Assembly: GCA_964486335.1 (NCBI GenBank)
Contig: CAZAMB010000008.1
Span: 1 to 64,000, forward strand
Length of the DNA stretch: 64,000 bases
Direction: 5' to 3'
DNA from: CAZAMB01 sp964486335
Lineage (GTDB): Bacteria > Planctomycetota > Phycisphaerae > UBA1845
How positions within the stretch are numbered: the stretch's first letter is position 1; every line of letters begins with the position of its first letter. Below the pieces are notes generated by a model, which saw nothing but the letters and a program-made list of their open reading frames with translations, did no database searches and was not told the origin of the DNA. The translations under genes were made by a program, and so were the position numbers. Of the stretch, positions 34,710 to 42,714 are shown piece by piece.

Positions 34710-37307
34710 ATGAGGTCGAATGTCGGACGGATGTCGATGGGGTTGGCTTTGTTCTTGGGGCCGATGGTCGCCCAAGCTCAACTCGGCGTGGAAAGTGTCT
34801 CTCCGGAAGGGATCTGGAAAACACTGCAAGTCGCCGCGGTTCGTGTCGGCGTTGAGCCATGGATTAAACCGACAGTTTACAAGTACGTCGAATTAGACGC
34901 GCAAGTGCTTGTTGATGTGCTTAAAATGGCGCCGATGGAGTTCACAAATCAGGCGGTTGCCGCGCCAGTGGTCATGACGTTGCCGATGCCAGATGGCACA
35001 TTTTCCCGGTTTGAGGTGGTCGAATCGCCAATTATGGAACCCGCGCTTGCGGCAAAGTTCCCCGAGATTCGCACTTATCTCGGCCGAGGGATTGACGATC
35101 GCGCGGCATCCGTTCGGTTTGACTGGACGCCGGCGGGATTTCATGCCCAGATTCTGTCGCCCAATGGGGCGGTCTACATCGACCCTCTTTGGAGGGGTGA
35201 TATCGTCTCTTACGCGAGCTATTACAAGCGGGATTACCGCAAGGGAGTCGATGAGTTTCGCTGCTTGTTCTCCGACGAAAACCCCGCGAGGCCCCTTCCT
35301 GCGGATGAAGGCGGCGTGGCGGCTGTAACCGGAGAAACATTGCGCACCTACCGGACCGCGGTCGCAGCGACCGGCGAGTATACGGCTTTTCACGGCGGGA
35401 CCGTGGCCGCTGGACTTGCCGCCGTGACCACCGCAATGAACCGCGTGAGCGGCGTCTATGAAACCGAAGTATCTGTTCGAATGGTCCTGGTCGCGAACAA
35501 CAACCTGATCATTTACACCAACAGTGGGACCGACCCGTACACGAACAGTGACGGCTTCACGATGCTGTCACAGAACCAGACCAACCTCAACAACGTGATC
35601 GGCTCGGCCAATTACGACATCGGACACGTGTTCAGCACCGGCGGCGGGGGCGTGGCGAACCTCGGTGTCGTGTGCGGCAGTTCCAAGGCGCGGGGTGTGA
35701 CAGGTCTTCCCAGCCCGACTGGCGATCCATTTTATATCGACTATGTCGCCCACGAGATGGGACACCAATTCGGTGGAAACCACAGCTTTAATGGGACCGG
35801 TGGAAGCTGTGCGGGTGGAAATCGCAACGGGTCAACCGCGTACGAACCGGGCAGCGGATCGACGATCATGGCCTACGCCGGCATCTGCGGCGCGGACAAT
35901 TTGCAGTCATTCAGTGATCCGTACTTCCACTCCGTGAGTTTTGATGAGATTCGGATTTTCACCCAGAACGGCAGTGGGAACAACTGCGACGTTCCGATCG
36001 CCACCGGCAACACACCGCCGACGGTCGAAGCAGGGATCAACTATACCGTTCCCCGAAACACGCCTTTTTCGATAACGGCGGTGGGCAGTGATCCGGACGG
36101 CGATCCGATTACCTATTGCTGGGAGCAGCGAGATCTCGGAGCGGCACAGGCACTCTCGGCGGCGGACAACGGCACCAGCCCGATCGTGCGCTCATGGGCT
36201 CCTACGACGAACCCCACGCGAACCATTCCGCGACTCTCCAATCTGTTAAACAATACGCTGCCGATCGGCGAGAAATATCCCGCGGTGAATCGAACGATGG
36301 ATTTCCGCGTTACCGTGCGTGACAACCGCGCGGGCGGAGGCGGCGTCAACGTGGACAATATGATCGTGACCATCAACGCCGCATCCGGTCCGTTTCAAGT
36401 CACCTTCCCCAATACAGCCATGACGGTTTCCGGCGCGATTACCGCCACATGGAGCGTGGCCAACACGAATGTCGCTCCGGTCAACGTGACCACGGTTGAT
36501 ATTTTGCTGTCCACCGACGGAGGCAACACGTTTCCGACAGTGTTACTGGCGGGCACGCCGAACGACGGCTCTGAACTGGTTCAGCTCCCGAACATCAATA
36601 CGTCGCTTGCGCGCATCAAGGTGCAGGGGTCGGGGAACATCTTCTTCGATATTTCCAATGCGAACTTTACGATTACTTCTTGCCCCAGTTCGGTCGCCCC
36701 AGGACCCGAACCCGCCGCCGTCACGAAGAATCGATACATTTCGCTCAAGCCGGATAGTACGGCGACGTCAGCGGCACTTCGCGTGAAAATGACCAGCCTG
36801 CCCGCTCCGTTTACGGGTTTCATCGGACAATCCCGATGGGTCGGTCCGCCGCAGCCGTACGAAGAGGGCGCGACGCCCGGCACGACGTTCATGGCGTCGG
36901 CACTTCAATGCACGCCGCACGTGCGCGACTGGTCCACCGTCGGACTGCTTCACGTTTTCGGCGCTGAAATCGTGCCGGATGCGGAGTACGAGATTCAGGC
37001 GACAGCTTGCGATCCGGGAAGCGAGTCGGGGTTCTCGGCTCCGCTAATCGTGCGCACCGCCCGATGGGGTGATGTGGCCGAACCGTTTAACCCACCTTCG
37101 CCGTCCATTCAGCCAGACATCGCGGATGTGGCGGCGATAGTGGACAAGTTCAAGGACGTCAGCGGAGCCCTGATCAAGGCACGGTCCCAACTGCATCCGA
37201 GCGTGCCGGATCCTGCGGCGCTGATTGACTTTGTGGACATTTCCAGCGCGGTGGATGCGTTCAAAGGAGTGGCTTATCCCTATGGTGGGCCGTCGAGTTG
37301 CCCATAA
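34710..37307 (+). CDS. Secreted reprolysin-like (M12B) metalloprotease with dockerin-like C-terminus
   Basis: An 865-residue exported protein. A signal peptide (MRSNVGRMSMGLALFLGPMV, cut after AQA) is followed by a pro-region and a metzincin domain with H-E-M-G-H-Q-F-G-G-N-H (348-358), the extended zinc motif of the reprolysin family. Ig-like/PKD-like beta domains (about 445-660) come next. The last 75 residues contain D-I-A-D-V-A-A-I-V-D-K-F-K and D-F-V-D-I-S-S-A-V-D-A-F-K-G, which look like a degenerate two-repeat dockerin. AGGAGA about 8 bases before ATG 34710 supports this start over a frame opening at 34437. Substrate unknown. Confidence 0.88.
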   Translation: MRSNVGRMSMGLALFLGPMVAQAQLGVESVSPEGIWKTLQVAAVRVGVEPWIKPTVYKYVELDAQVLVDVLKMAPMEFTNQAVAAPVVMTLPMPDGTFSRFEVVESPIMEPALAAKFPEIRTYLGRGIDDRAASVRFDWTPAGFHAQILSPNGAVYIDPLWRGDIVSYASYYKRDYRKGVDEFRCLFSDENPARPLPADEGGVAAVTGETLRTYRTAVAATGEYTAFHGGTVAAGLAAVTTAMNRVSGVYETEVSVRMVLVANNNLIIYTNSGTDPYTNSDGFTMLSQNQTNLNNVIGSANYDIGHVFSTGGGGVANLGVVCGSSKARGVTGLPSPTGDPFYIDYVAHEMGHQFGGNHSFNGTGGSCAGGNRNGSTAYEPGSGSTIMAYAGICGADNLQSFSDPYFHSVSFDEIRIFTQNGSGNNCDVPIATGNTPPTVEAGINYTVPRNTPFSITAVGSDPDGDPITYCWEQRDLGAAQALSAADNGTSPIVRSWAPTTNPTRTIPRLSNLLNNTLPIGEKYPAVNRTMDFRVTVRDNRAGGGGVNVDNMIVTINAASGPFQVTFPNTAMTVSGAITATWSVANTNVAPVNVTTVDILLSTDGGNTFPTVLLAGTPNDGSELVQLPNINTSLARIKVQGSGNIFFDISNANFTITSCPSSVAPGPEPAAVTKNRYISLKPDSTATSAALRVKMTSLPAPFTGFIGQSRWVGPPQPYEEGATPGTTFMASALQCTPHVRDWSTVGLLHVFGAEIVPDAEYEIQATACDPGSESGFSAPLIVRTARWGDVAEPFNPPSPSIQPDIADVAAIVDKFKDVSGALIKARSQLHPSVPDPAALIDFVDISSAVDAFKGVAYPYGGPSSCP

Positions 37308-37374
37308 GGCATCTACTCGCTACCTCTTTGGGCTGCTCGGCTGGTTGACCGGTCGGCACGCCGAATCGAATCGC

Positions 37375-37411
37375 AAGCCGGGCGTCGAAACGAGATTTCG
37401 CCGCCCGGCTT
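37375..37411. terminator. Bidirectional hairpin between convergent genes
   Basis: The 10-bp arms AAGCCGGGCG (37375-37384) and CGCCCGGCTT (37402-37411) are perfectly complementary, with an inner CGAAA/TTTCG stem and a 5-base loop. It lies 67 bases after the protease stop and 26 bases before the stop of the convergent dockerin-type gene. No long T-tract follows, so termination strength is uncertain. Confidence 0.65.
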
Positions 37412-37437
37412 GTCTCTTACGAAGCTTATGCGGTCCC

Positions 37438-38205
37438 CTATGGGCGCGCTGATCGTTGAATACCCGCCGCATCGCGTAGATCAACGTCCATGTCATCGTC
37501 GAAGTCGAAGGCATTGAAGCAATCGACCTCGCATGCCACGGTTTCAGGATCATCGGGTTCCGGTCGCTGATTCGGGCCGTTCATGCAGATCGAAAAGGCC
37601 GCGAAGTCGATGGCATTTACGATTCGGTCCCCGTTGAAGTCGCCATTGGCGAGCGACAGTGTCGGCGGAAACTCGCCGCCGCGCACCGGCACATTTGAAA
37701 AGAGAAGCGTAAACGGCTGCGACGCCGCTAACCCGCTTCCTGTATCCACAAGACGAAACGTCCCTTGCCAGACGCATTGTTCCGGATCAAATCGCGGGTC
37801 ATCCTCATCAATGAACCACGTCAAATGAACGTGAAGATTGGCGCCGCCCAAATGGGCTCGATCGCCGGGAAACTCCAGCACATTGAAGCTGTTGTCGATC
37901 ACGAGAAGCGCCGGATCGAGCGAAACAACCTCCAGCCAAACATGGACCGGACTGACCAGCGGAGCCACGCCACCGAAAGGAGCGGTCGCACGATCGAATC
38001 CCGGATTGTTCGCCGACCACCCGCGGATGAATGTGTTCACGCGGCTGAGAGGGTGATACACAGAGCCTGGTCGAAACCCCGCAGGGCTCCAAGCGAGGCG
38101 ACCGCCGCCGTTTCCGATCCAAAGATCGGTATTGTGCTGAGCAATCACAGCGCGTAGGTTTACGACCGTCACAATCAAGAACGACCACGACACATATCGC
38201 TTCAT
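37438..38205 (-). CDS. Secreted protein with C-terminal dockerin
   Basis: A 255-residue exported protein. The signal peptide (YVSWSFLIVTVVNLRAVIAQ) precedes a domain of about 165 residues with no known function. The C-terminus is a dockerin-type domain: G-D-F-N-G-D-R-I-V-N-A-I-D-F-A-A-F, then a Cys-flanked spacer and F-D-F-D-D-D-M-D-V-D-L-R-D-A-A-G-I-Q, giving two calcium-loop-like segments. The middle domain aligns with the neighbouring PEP-CTERM protein (R-G-W-S-A-N-N-P-G-F, L-G-G-A-N, R-L-V-D-T-G, S-Q-P-F). The start ATG overlaps that gene's stop by 4 bases. Confidence 0.8.
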   Translation of the reverse strand: MKRYVSWSFLIVTVVNLRAVIAQHNTDLWIGNGGGRLAWSPAGFRPGSVYHPLSRVNTFIRGWSANNPGFDRATAPFGGVAPLVSPVHVWLEVVSLDPALLVIDNSFNVLEFPGDRAHLGGANLHVHLTWFIDEDDPRFDPEQCVWQGTFRLVDTGSGLAASQPFTLLFSNVPVRGGEFPPTLSLANGDFNGDRIVNAIDFAAFSICMNGPNQRPEPDDPETVACEVDCFNAFDFDDDMDVDLRDAAGIQRSARP

Positions 38206-38837
38206 GGCAACCTCCCCTGTTCAAGGGACGATCGGCGAGGTAGGCGCCCGATACCGAGTGCGCCCGCGCACAGAAGAAACAGTGACGCCGGTTCGGGCAC
38301 CGGTGAAAACGAGATCGCAAAAGGGGTCGAGGCAGCGTAACCCGGCATTCCAGTGTCCACGACACGCAGGGTCGCGGAGAACACAGGCCAATCTTCTTCA
38401 TAAGCCGGATCGGTCGAATCGATGTGAAACGTTGCGTGCGTGTCGAAGTCGGCGCCGCCGAGGAGAAAGGACTGGCCAGGTAAACTCAGCGCGACGGCAA
38501 AGCCCGGACTCCAGACCTTGAGGCCGGGATCGATAAACACGATTTCGAGCCTGATAACGGATCCGACGCCCAGCATAAAAAATCCGTCGTCAGATTCGTC
38601 GGCGTCAAGGGTCTTGAATCCAGGTTCGTTTGCCGCCCAACCGTGGAGGAACGCCTTTACGTGCGGCAAGTCAATTGGATCCGGCGAGTTGACCTCGACA
38701 ACAAGCTGCCCTACGGCGTTTCGTCCAACAATGATATCCTCGTCGTGCTTCGGTCCGGCCAAACATAAGGCCGGACAAAGCAAGAGCGTCACTATTACTA
38801 CGATTCTAGAAGCGAATTGACTTCGATGTTGGGTCAC
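38202..38837 (-). CDS. PEP-CTERM secreted protein, paralogue of the neighbour
   Basis: A 211-residue exported protein with a signal peptide (SRIVVIVTLLLCPALCLAG), a domain of about 150 residues, and a C-terminal PEP-CTERM sorting signal: V-P-E-P-A-S, then the hydrophobic stretch L-F-L-L-C-A-G-A-L-G-I-G and a basic tail LPRRS. PEP-CTERM proteins are cleaved and anchored or released by exosortase, which is not in the window. The central domain is paralogous to the dockerin protein downstream (H-G-W-A-A-N-E-P-G-F, L-G-G-A-D, R-V-V-D-T-G, S-T-P-F). The two overlap by 4 bases. Function of the domain unknown. Confidence 0.82.
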   Translation of the reverse strand: MTQHRSQFASRIVVIVTLLLCPALCLAGPKHDEDIIVGRNAVGQLVVEVNSPDPIDLPHVKAFLHGWAANEPGFKTLDADESDDGFFMLGVGSVIRLEIVFIDPGLKVWSPGFAVALSLPGQSFLLGGADFDTHATFHIDSTDPAYEEDWPVFSATLRVVDTGMPGYAASTPFAISFSPVPEPASLFLLCAGALGIGRLPRRSSLEQGRLP

Positions 38838-38876
38838 TTTGATTCTCTCCTCTGGTCCCCTTCGAGTTTCGCGACT

Positions 38877-39644
38877 TCATCGCGCCACGTCAGGGTCGTA
38901 AAAGTTGTGTTTCCAAACCAGCTTGCGCAGTCGGCTTCGCTGGTTGTCGATTTCATAGGTTTCCTCAAACGGATGGCTCGCCACGTGCCCGTCGAAGAAA
39001 GCGTAATTGGCCTTCCTTGAATGACGATCGAGAGTAATTTCCCGAGATGCGAGTTTTCGCGGGTTCGACCACCACGTTTCGGGGTGAACGTGATCAGAGG
39101 TGGCGAACGGCCCCACCTCGGATAGCTCGACCGTGAAGATGGTCGACGCCGGACGGCGAATCATGCCCATGAGTCGATACGGGCCGCGCCCCCCCACCGC
39201 GGCCACGGTGTAATAGTTGGTTCCGTAGCTCGAGCGTCGGAGAATCGGCCTTGCGCCCGGCGATGACGTGACCCCGCCGGTAACGCTCGCCGACGGAGGC
39301 AGAGCCGGCGCGATGGGTACTGTCCAATGATCGCTCTCGTCGGCGGGACAGCGGGCGATCATCGTGTTTTCCCCGTAATGACTCCGAAGCGTATTGATCC
39401 ACGTCGCCTGCTCGTCGACGTCGTTTCCGCCGTGGGCGAGACCCGCGCCAACGATTTGATCCTTGTGATCTCCCGCGTAGAGATAGACGGCCTGCATCAG
39501 ACCTCGCTTGTTGCTGGCGCAGGCGACGGCCTTTGCCGCCGCCCTGGCCCGCGAGAGCGACGGAAGGAGAACACTGATCAGCAAGGCGAGAATCGCCACG
39601 ACAACGAGCAATTCAATCAAAGTGAACGCACGCCTTGTGCGCAT
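38877..39644 (-). CDS. Prepilin-type secreted protein with H-X9-DG motif
   Basis: A 255-residue protein. The N-terminus RTRRA/F-T-L-I-E-L-L-V-V-V-A-I-L-A-L-L-I-S-V-L-L-P is a prepilin cleavage/methylation signal with Ala at -1. Near the C-terminus, H followed by nine residues and D-G (in R-H-S-R-K-A-N-Y-A-F-F-D-G-H-V) is the H-X9-DG motif of the large planctomycete/verrucomicrobial family of prepilin-type proteins. The start ATG 39644 has GGAGG seven bases upstream. An extension to 39770 has no features. These proteins occur in many copies in such genomes and their role is unknown. It is not next to the pilus cluster. Confidence 0.85.
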   Translation of the reverse strand: MRTRRAFTLIELLVVVAILALLISVLLPSLSRARAAAKAVACASNKRGLMQAVYLYAGDHKDQIVGAGLAHGGNDVDEQATWINTLRSHYGENTMIARCPADESDHWTVPIAPALPPSASVTGGVTSSPGARPILRRSSYGTNYYTVAAVGGRGPYRLMGMIRRPASTIFTVELSEVGPFATSDHVHPETWWSNPRKLASREITLDRHSRKANYAFFDGHVASHPFEETYEIDNQRSRLRKLVWKHNFYDPDVAR

Positions 39645-39793
39645 GGTGCAGCCTCCAGCGGGTTTCCCGTGTTTCAACGCGGAAACAGCGCCGTTCGGCG
39701 TGCGATCGCGCAAGGCAACGCGCCTCACCCCGCGAACGGACTTACCGCGCAGCAAGTCTCCAACGGTCAATTAACGGATCAAATTTGAAACGA

Positions 39794-40180
39794 TCAGGCG
39801 TGTGGAGGGGCGCGAGGCTGATCGGGAGAGAATGTTCGCGCGACGGGAATCGCCGCTACAAAACGGGCAGCGAAACAATGCGTTGTGATCCCAATCAAAG
39901 GAGTAGACGCGACGACCGGGGATGCCAGGTCGACGCGCCAACCCTGACAAATCACGCAGAGCGAATGATCGTGCCAATGGTGATTGTGCGTCGGATCAGT
40001 GCAATCCCCGTCGCAGCGGCTGGTCAGTACTGGTCCATTGTCGTGATGCAGCGCGCACTCGTGATCGTGATCGTGCACATGGTCGGATTCGACGAACGTA
40101 TGGGCAATCGGCAGCCATATGGCGGCCAAATAGGCGCCCAAGGCGAAAAACCCAGAGAAACGGCGGTGTGAGCTGGCCAT
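39794..40180 (-). CDS. His/Cys-rich membrane protein, unknown
   Basis: A 128-residue protein not matched to a known family. A basic N-terminus and one hydrophobic segment (about 10-25, FSGFFALGAYLAAIWLPIA) are followed by a metal-ligand-rich section: H-V-H-D-H-D-H-E-C, H-H, C-D-G-D-C, H-N-H-H-W-H-D-H and C-V-I-C. The dense His and Cys suggest an extracytoplasmic metal-binding region (zinc, copper or nickel), which is inference. ATG 40180 (MASSHRR) directly precedes the hydrophobic segment and is preferred to a frame opening at 40267. The last 35 residues contain a second mildly hydrophobic stretch. Confidence 0.6.
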   Translation of the reverse strand: MASSHRRFSGFFALGAYLAAIWLPIAHTFVESDHVHDHDHECALHHDNGPVLTSRCDGDCTDPTHNHHWHDHSLCVICQGWRVDLASPVVASTPLIGITTHCFAARFVAAIPVARTFSPDQPRAPPHA

Positions 40181-40362
40181 GATGCAAACGGTTCCCAAGA
40201 ATCCCAAAGGCAGGAAATCGAAAGAGCCATTGAGGCTACCAATTGCCTCGACTTTTGTCAATGGCATGTCCCGCTACTTCGCGGGTACAATGTTCGGCAT
40301 GAAAGGACACGAGATGGGATTCGCTTGGTGACCGCAGGCGTTCGCATCCAAAAACGAAGCGT

Positions 40363-40965
40363 ATGTCGAACGAACCCATCGAATCGCTGGCAAAGCTTAG
40401 AGAGCAATTGCAGGAGCTTCCGGGAATCGGGGCGCGCAGCGCGGAGCGGCTGGCGTTTCATATTCTCCGTGAACCGCGGACTTTTGCGGCATCGCTGGCC
40501 AAGGCCATCATGGACGTCAAGGACAAAGTGAGGCACTGCGGCACCTGTTTCAATCTGACGGAGCGGGACCCCTGCGCGACCTGCATCGACCCCAAGCGAG
40601 ATCACGGGGAAATCTGGGTGGTCGAGCAGCCCAAGGATGTGCTGGCGCTCGAGGCGACGGGCCTTGTTCGCGGTGTTTATCACGTACTTATGGGGCACAT
40701 CGCGCCGCTTGAGGGGATCGGCCCAGAGCACCTGACGCTCGATTCCCTCGTCAGGCGTGTTCGAAAGGGGAACATCCGCGAAGTCGTTCTGGCACTGAAC
40801 CCGACGCTTGAAGGAGACGGAACGGCGCTGCACACCCAGAGCCTTCTTGCGGACGCGGGCGTTCGACTGACCCGCCCTGCCCGGGGATTGGCCGTGGGGT
40901 CCCAAATCGAATATGCGTCGGTCGGCATGTTGGAATCAGCCATTCGGGGCCGAACGCCGGTATAG
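40363..40965 (+). CDS. recR: Recombination protein RecR
   Basis: A 200-residue protein, the usual length. A helix-hairpin-helix (L-P-G-I-G-A-R-S-A-E-R-L), a zinc finger with Cys59, 62, 71 and 74, a Toprim domain beginning I-W-V-V-E-Q-P-K-D-V, and the C-terminal R-G-L-A-V-G-S-Q-I-E-Y-A wedge are all present. RecR loads RecA at gaps with RecF/RecO. It lies upstream of rpoN, whereas dnaX and YbaB, its common neighbours, are not here. Confidence 0.95.
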   Translation: MSNEPIESLAKLREQLQELPGIGARSAERLAFHILREPRTFAASLAKAIMDVKDKVRHCGTCFNLTERDPCATCIDPKRDHGEIWVVEQPKDVLALEATGLVRGVYHVLMGHIAPLEGIGPEHLTLDSLVRRVRKGNIREVVLALNPTLEGDGTALHTQSLLADAGVRLTRPARGLAVGSQIEYASVGMLESAIRGRTPV

Positions 40966-40970
40966 ACCGC

Positions 40971-41001
40971 CTGACCCAAGCTCACCCGATTATGCTATAA
41001 T
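40971..41001 (+). promoter_or_regulatory. Sigma-70-type promoter candidate before rpoN
   Basis: CTGACC (40971-40976) and a perfect TATAAT (40996-41001) with a 19-base spacer lie in the 199-bp gap between recR and rpoN. The -35 matches the consensus at four of six bases and the spacing is long, so only the -10 is convincing. Confidence 0.35.
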
Positions 41002-41093
41002 CGAACCAGTAACGCCTGGCTTGGGCTGGTTTACCGACAGCGTTAGAGCTTAGCCAGCGGAATCGTAGCGAATGAGTCGTCTGACCTTCGGGA

Positions 41094-41147
41094 GTCCGCG
41101 CGAACTGAAGTTCGCGGCTCGCTACGATCGAATTCGGCTTGCTCCAG
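41094..41147. repeat. Dispersed copy of the 125-bp repeat head
   Basis: 29 bases (41094-41122) are identical to 4452-4480, and the next 25 are similar with about eight mismatches. It carries the A-T version of the hairpin. It lies in the rpoN leader and happens to stay open in the rpoN frame, which lengthens the apparent rpoN reading frame. Confidence 0.85.
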
Positions 41148-41164
41148 GAATCCACGAGCAGGAC

Positions 41165-42634
41165 ATGGCGCAGTTTCTCTCACAGTCTCTCGGTCAGCAA
41201 ATGCGATTGGAGCAGCGGCTCACGCCGCAGCTCATTCAATCGATGGCCGTGCTGCAAAAGCCGGTGGCCGAGCTGGAGGCCTTTGTAGCCGAAGCGCTGG
41301 AAACCAACGCCGCGTTGGAAGTGGATGAGGGGCAGGAAGAAGAATCCGCCGGTGCGAACTCCAAGGACGGTTCCGAGGACAATCGCAACTCCACCAAAGT
41401 TCAGGACGACGGCTTTGCCCGGCTCGATCGCTTTTCGCGCGACCTCGACCTCGATTGGTCGGACCGCGGCATCGCGCGTTCACACCGCGCTTCGGATGCA
41501 AATGGTCCGGATGCCAAAATGGGCGCGATGGCCAATACCGCAGGGCGCGAGTCGAGCCTTCACGAGCACCTCATGGAACAGTGGGGACTTGTGGAGGCGG
41601 ACGACGAAGTTCGCAGGGTCGGCACGGCGATCATTAATGCGCTCGAACCCGATGGGTATTTGAAAAAGCCGCTGGCGGACATCGTTGAACACCTTCGGCC
41701 GCCATCCACAATTGAATTGGCCGAGCACGCGTTGCGCGAGGTCCAGCGACTCGAGCCGACCGGCGTCGGTGCGCGAACGCCGGTGGAGTGCCTTCTTCTA
41801 CAGCTTGAGTTGCTCCCGGGTGATAATACGGTTGAACGTGTTCTTATCGAGCACCATCTCGACGACCTGGTCCACAACCGACTGCCCGCGATTTCCAAGG
41901 TAACAGCGTTTTCCATCGGCGAAATCACGGAAGCGATGAAGGCCATGCGCTCGCGGTTGTACCTGCATCCGGGGTATATGGTGGGCGATCGCTCCGTTCG
42001 GCCGATTCGACCCGACGTCATTGTCGAGTACGCGGATTCAGGCGGCGGGCTTGCGATTCGTTTGGCCAGAGGCAACATGCCGAAGTTGAAACTGCGCGAT
42101 GATCTGGTGTCACTGGCCAAGTCGAAGGAGCACGACAAGCAGGAGCGCGAGTTTGCCAAGAAACACGTGGAAGAAGCATCGGCCCTGATTGACGCAATCA
42201 ACTTCCGGCACTCCCGATTGTTGCAAGTCGCCCGCGCCGTCGCCGAAAAACAGCGCGAGTTTTTCGACATCGGTCCGGCCGGGCTGAAAGTTTGCCGCAT
42301 GAGTGATTTGGCCGCGGAACTCTCTTGTGATCCTTCGACGATCAGCCGCACCGTGGCCGACAAATATGTGCAGACGCCGCGAGGCATGTTGCCGATGCGC
42401 TATTTTTTCACCGGCGGAACCGAAACAGAGGACGGCGAAACGGTCGGCTGGGATCGGGTCAAGACCCGGGTACGCGAGATCGTCGATGCCGAAAATCGAG
42501 GCGAACCGCTCAACGACGATCAGATCGCGGCCGCATTGAAAAGCGAGGGGATTGAGATCTCACGTCGCACGGTGGCCAAATATCGACAGCAGCTGGACAT
42601 TCCTTCCGCTCGACAGCGAAAAACCTTCGATTAG
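41165..42634 (+). CDS. rpoN: RNA polymerase sigma-54 factor
   Basis: A 489-residue sigma-54. The N-terminal Gln/Leu-rich activator-interaction region (S-L-G-Q-Q-M-R-L-E-Q-R-L-T-P-Q-L-I-Q-S-M-A-V-L-Q) is followed by an acidic region II, the core-binding domain, the HTH near M-S-D-L-A-A-E-L-S-C-D-P-S-T-I-S-R-T and a C-terminal RpoN box I-S-R-R-T-V-A-K-Y-R. ATG 41165 (MAQFLSQS) is chosen because region I begins there. The 31 codons upstream are encoded by a dispersed repeat. A matching sigma-54 promoter occurs at 19892. No enhancer-binding activator is in the window. Confidence 0.95.
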   Translation: MAQFLSQSLGQQMRLEQRLTPQLIQSMAVLQKPVAELEAFVAEALETNAALEVDEGQEEESAGANSKDGSEDNRNSTKVQDDGFARLDRFSRDLDLDWSDRGIARSHRASDANGPDAKMGAMANTAGRESSLHEHLMEQWGLVEADDEVRRVGTAIINALEPDGYLKKPLADIVEHLRPPSTIELAEHALREVQRLEPTGVGARTPVECLLLQLELLPGDNTVERVLIEHHLDDLVHNRLPAISKVTAFSIGEITEAMKAMRSRLYLHPGYMVGDRSVRPIRPDVIVEYADSGGGLAIRLARGNMPKLKLRDDLVSLAKSKEHDKQEREFAKKHVEEASALIDAINFRHSRLLQVARAVAEKQREFFDIGPAGLKVCRMSDLAAELSCDPSTISRTVADKYVQTPRGMLPMRYFFTGGTETEDGETVGWDRVKTRVREIVDAENRGEPLNDDQIAAALKSEGIEISRRTVAKYRQQLDIPSARQRKTFD

Positions 42635-42714
42635 GAGCATTCTCGCGATCGACGGATTTTCCGCGATTCGCCACCATTGAGTTGACTCGCGGAACGCGTC
42701 GCCACCGGATTCCT

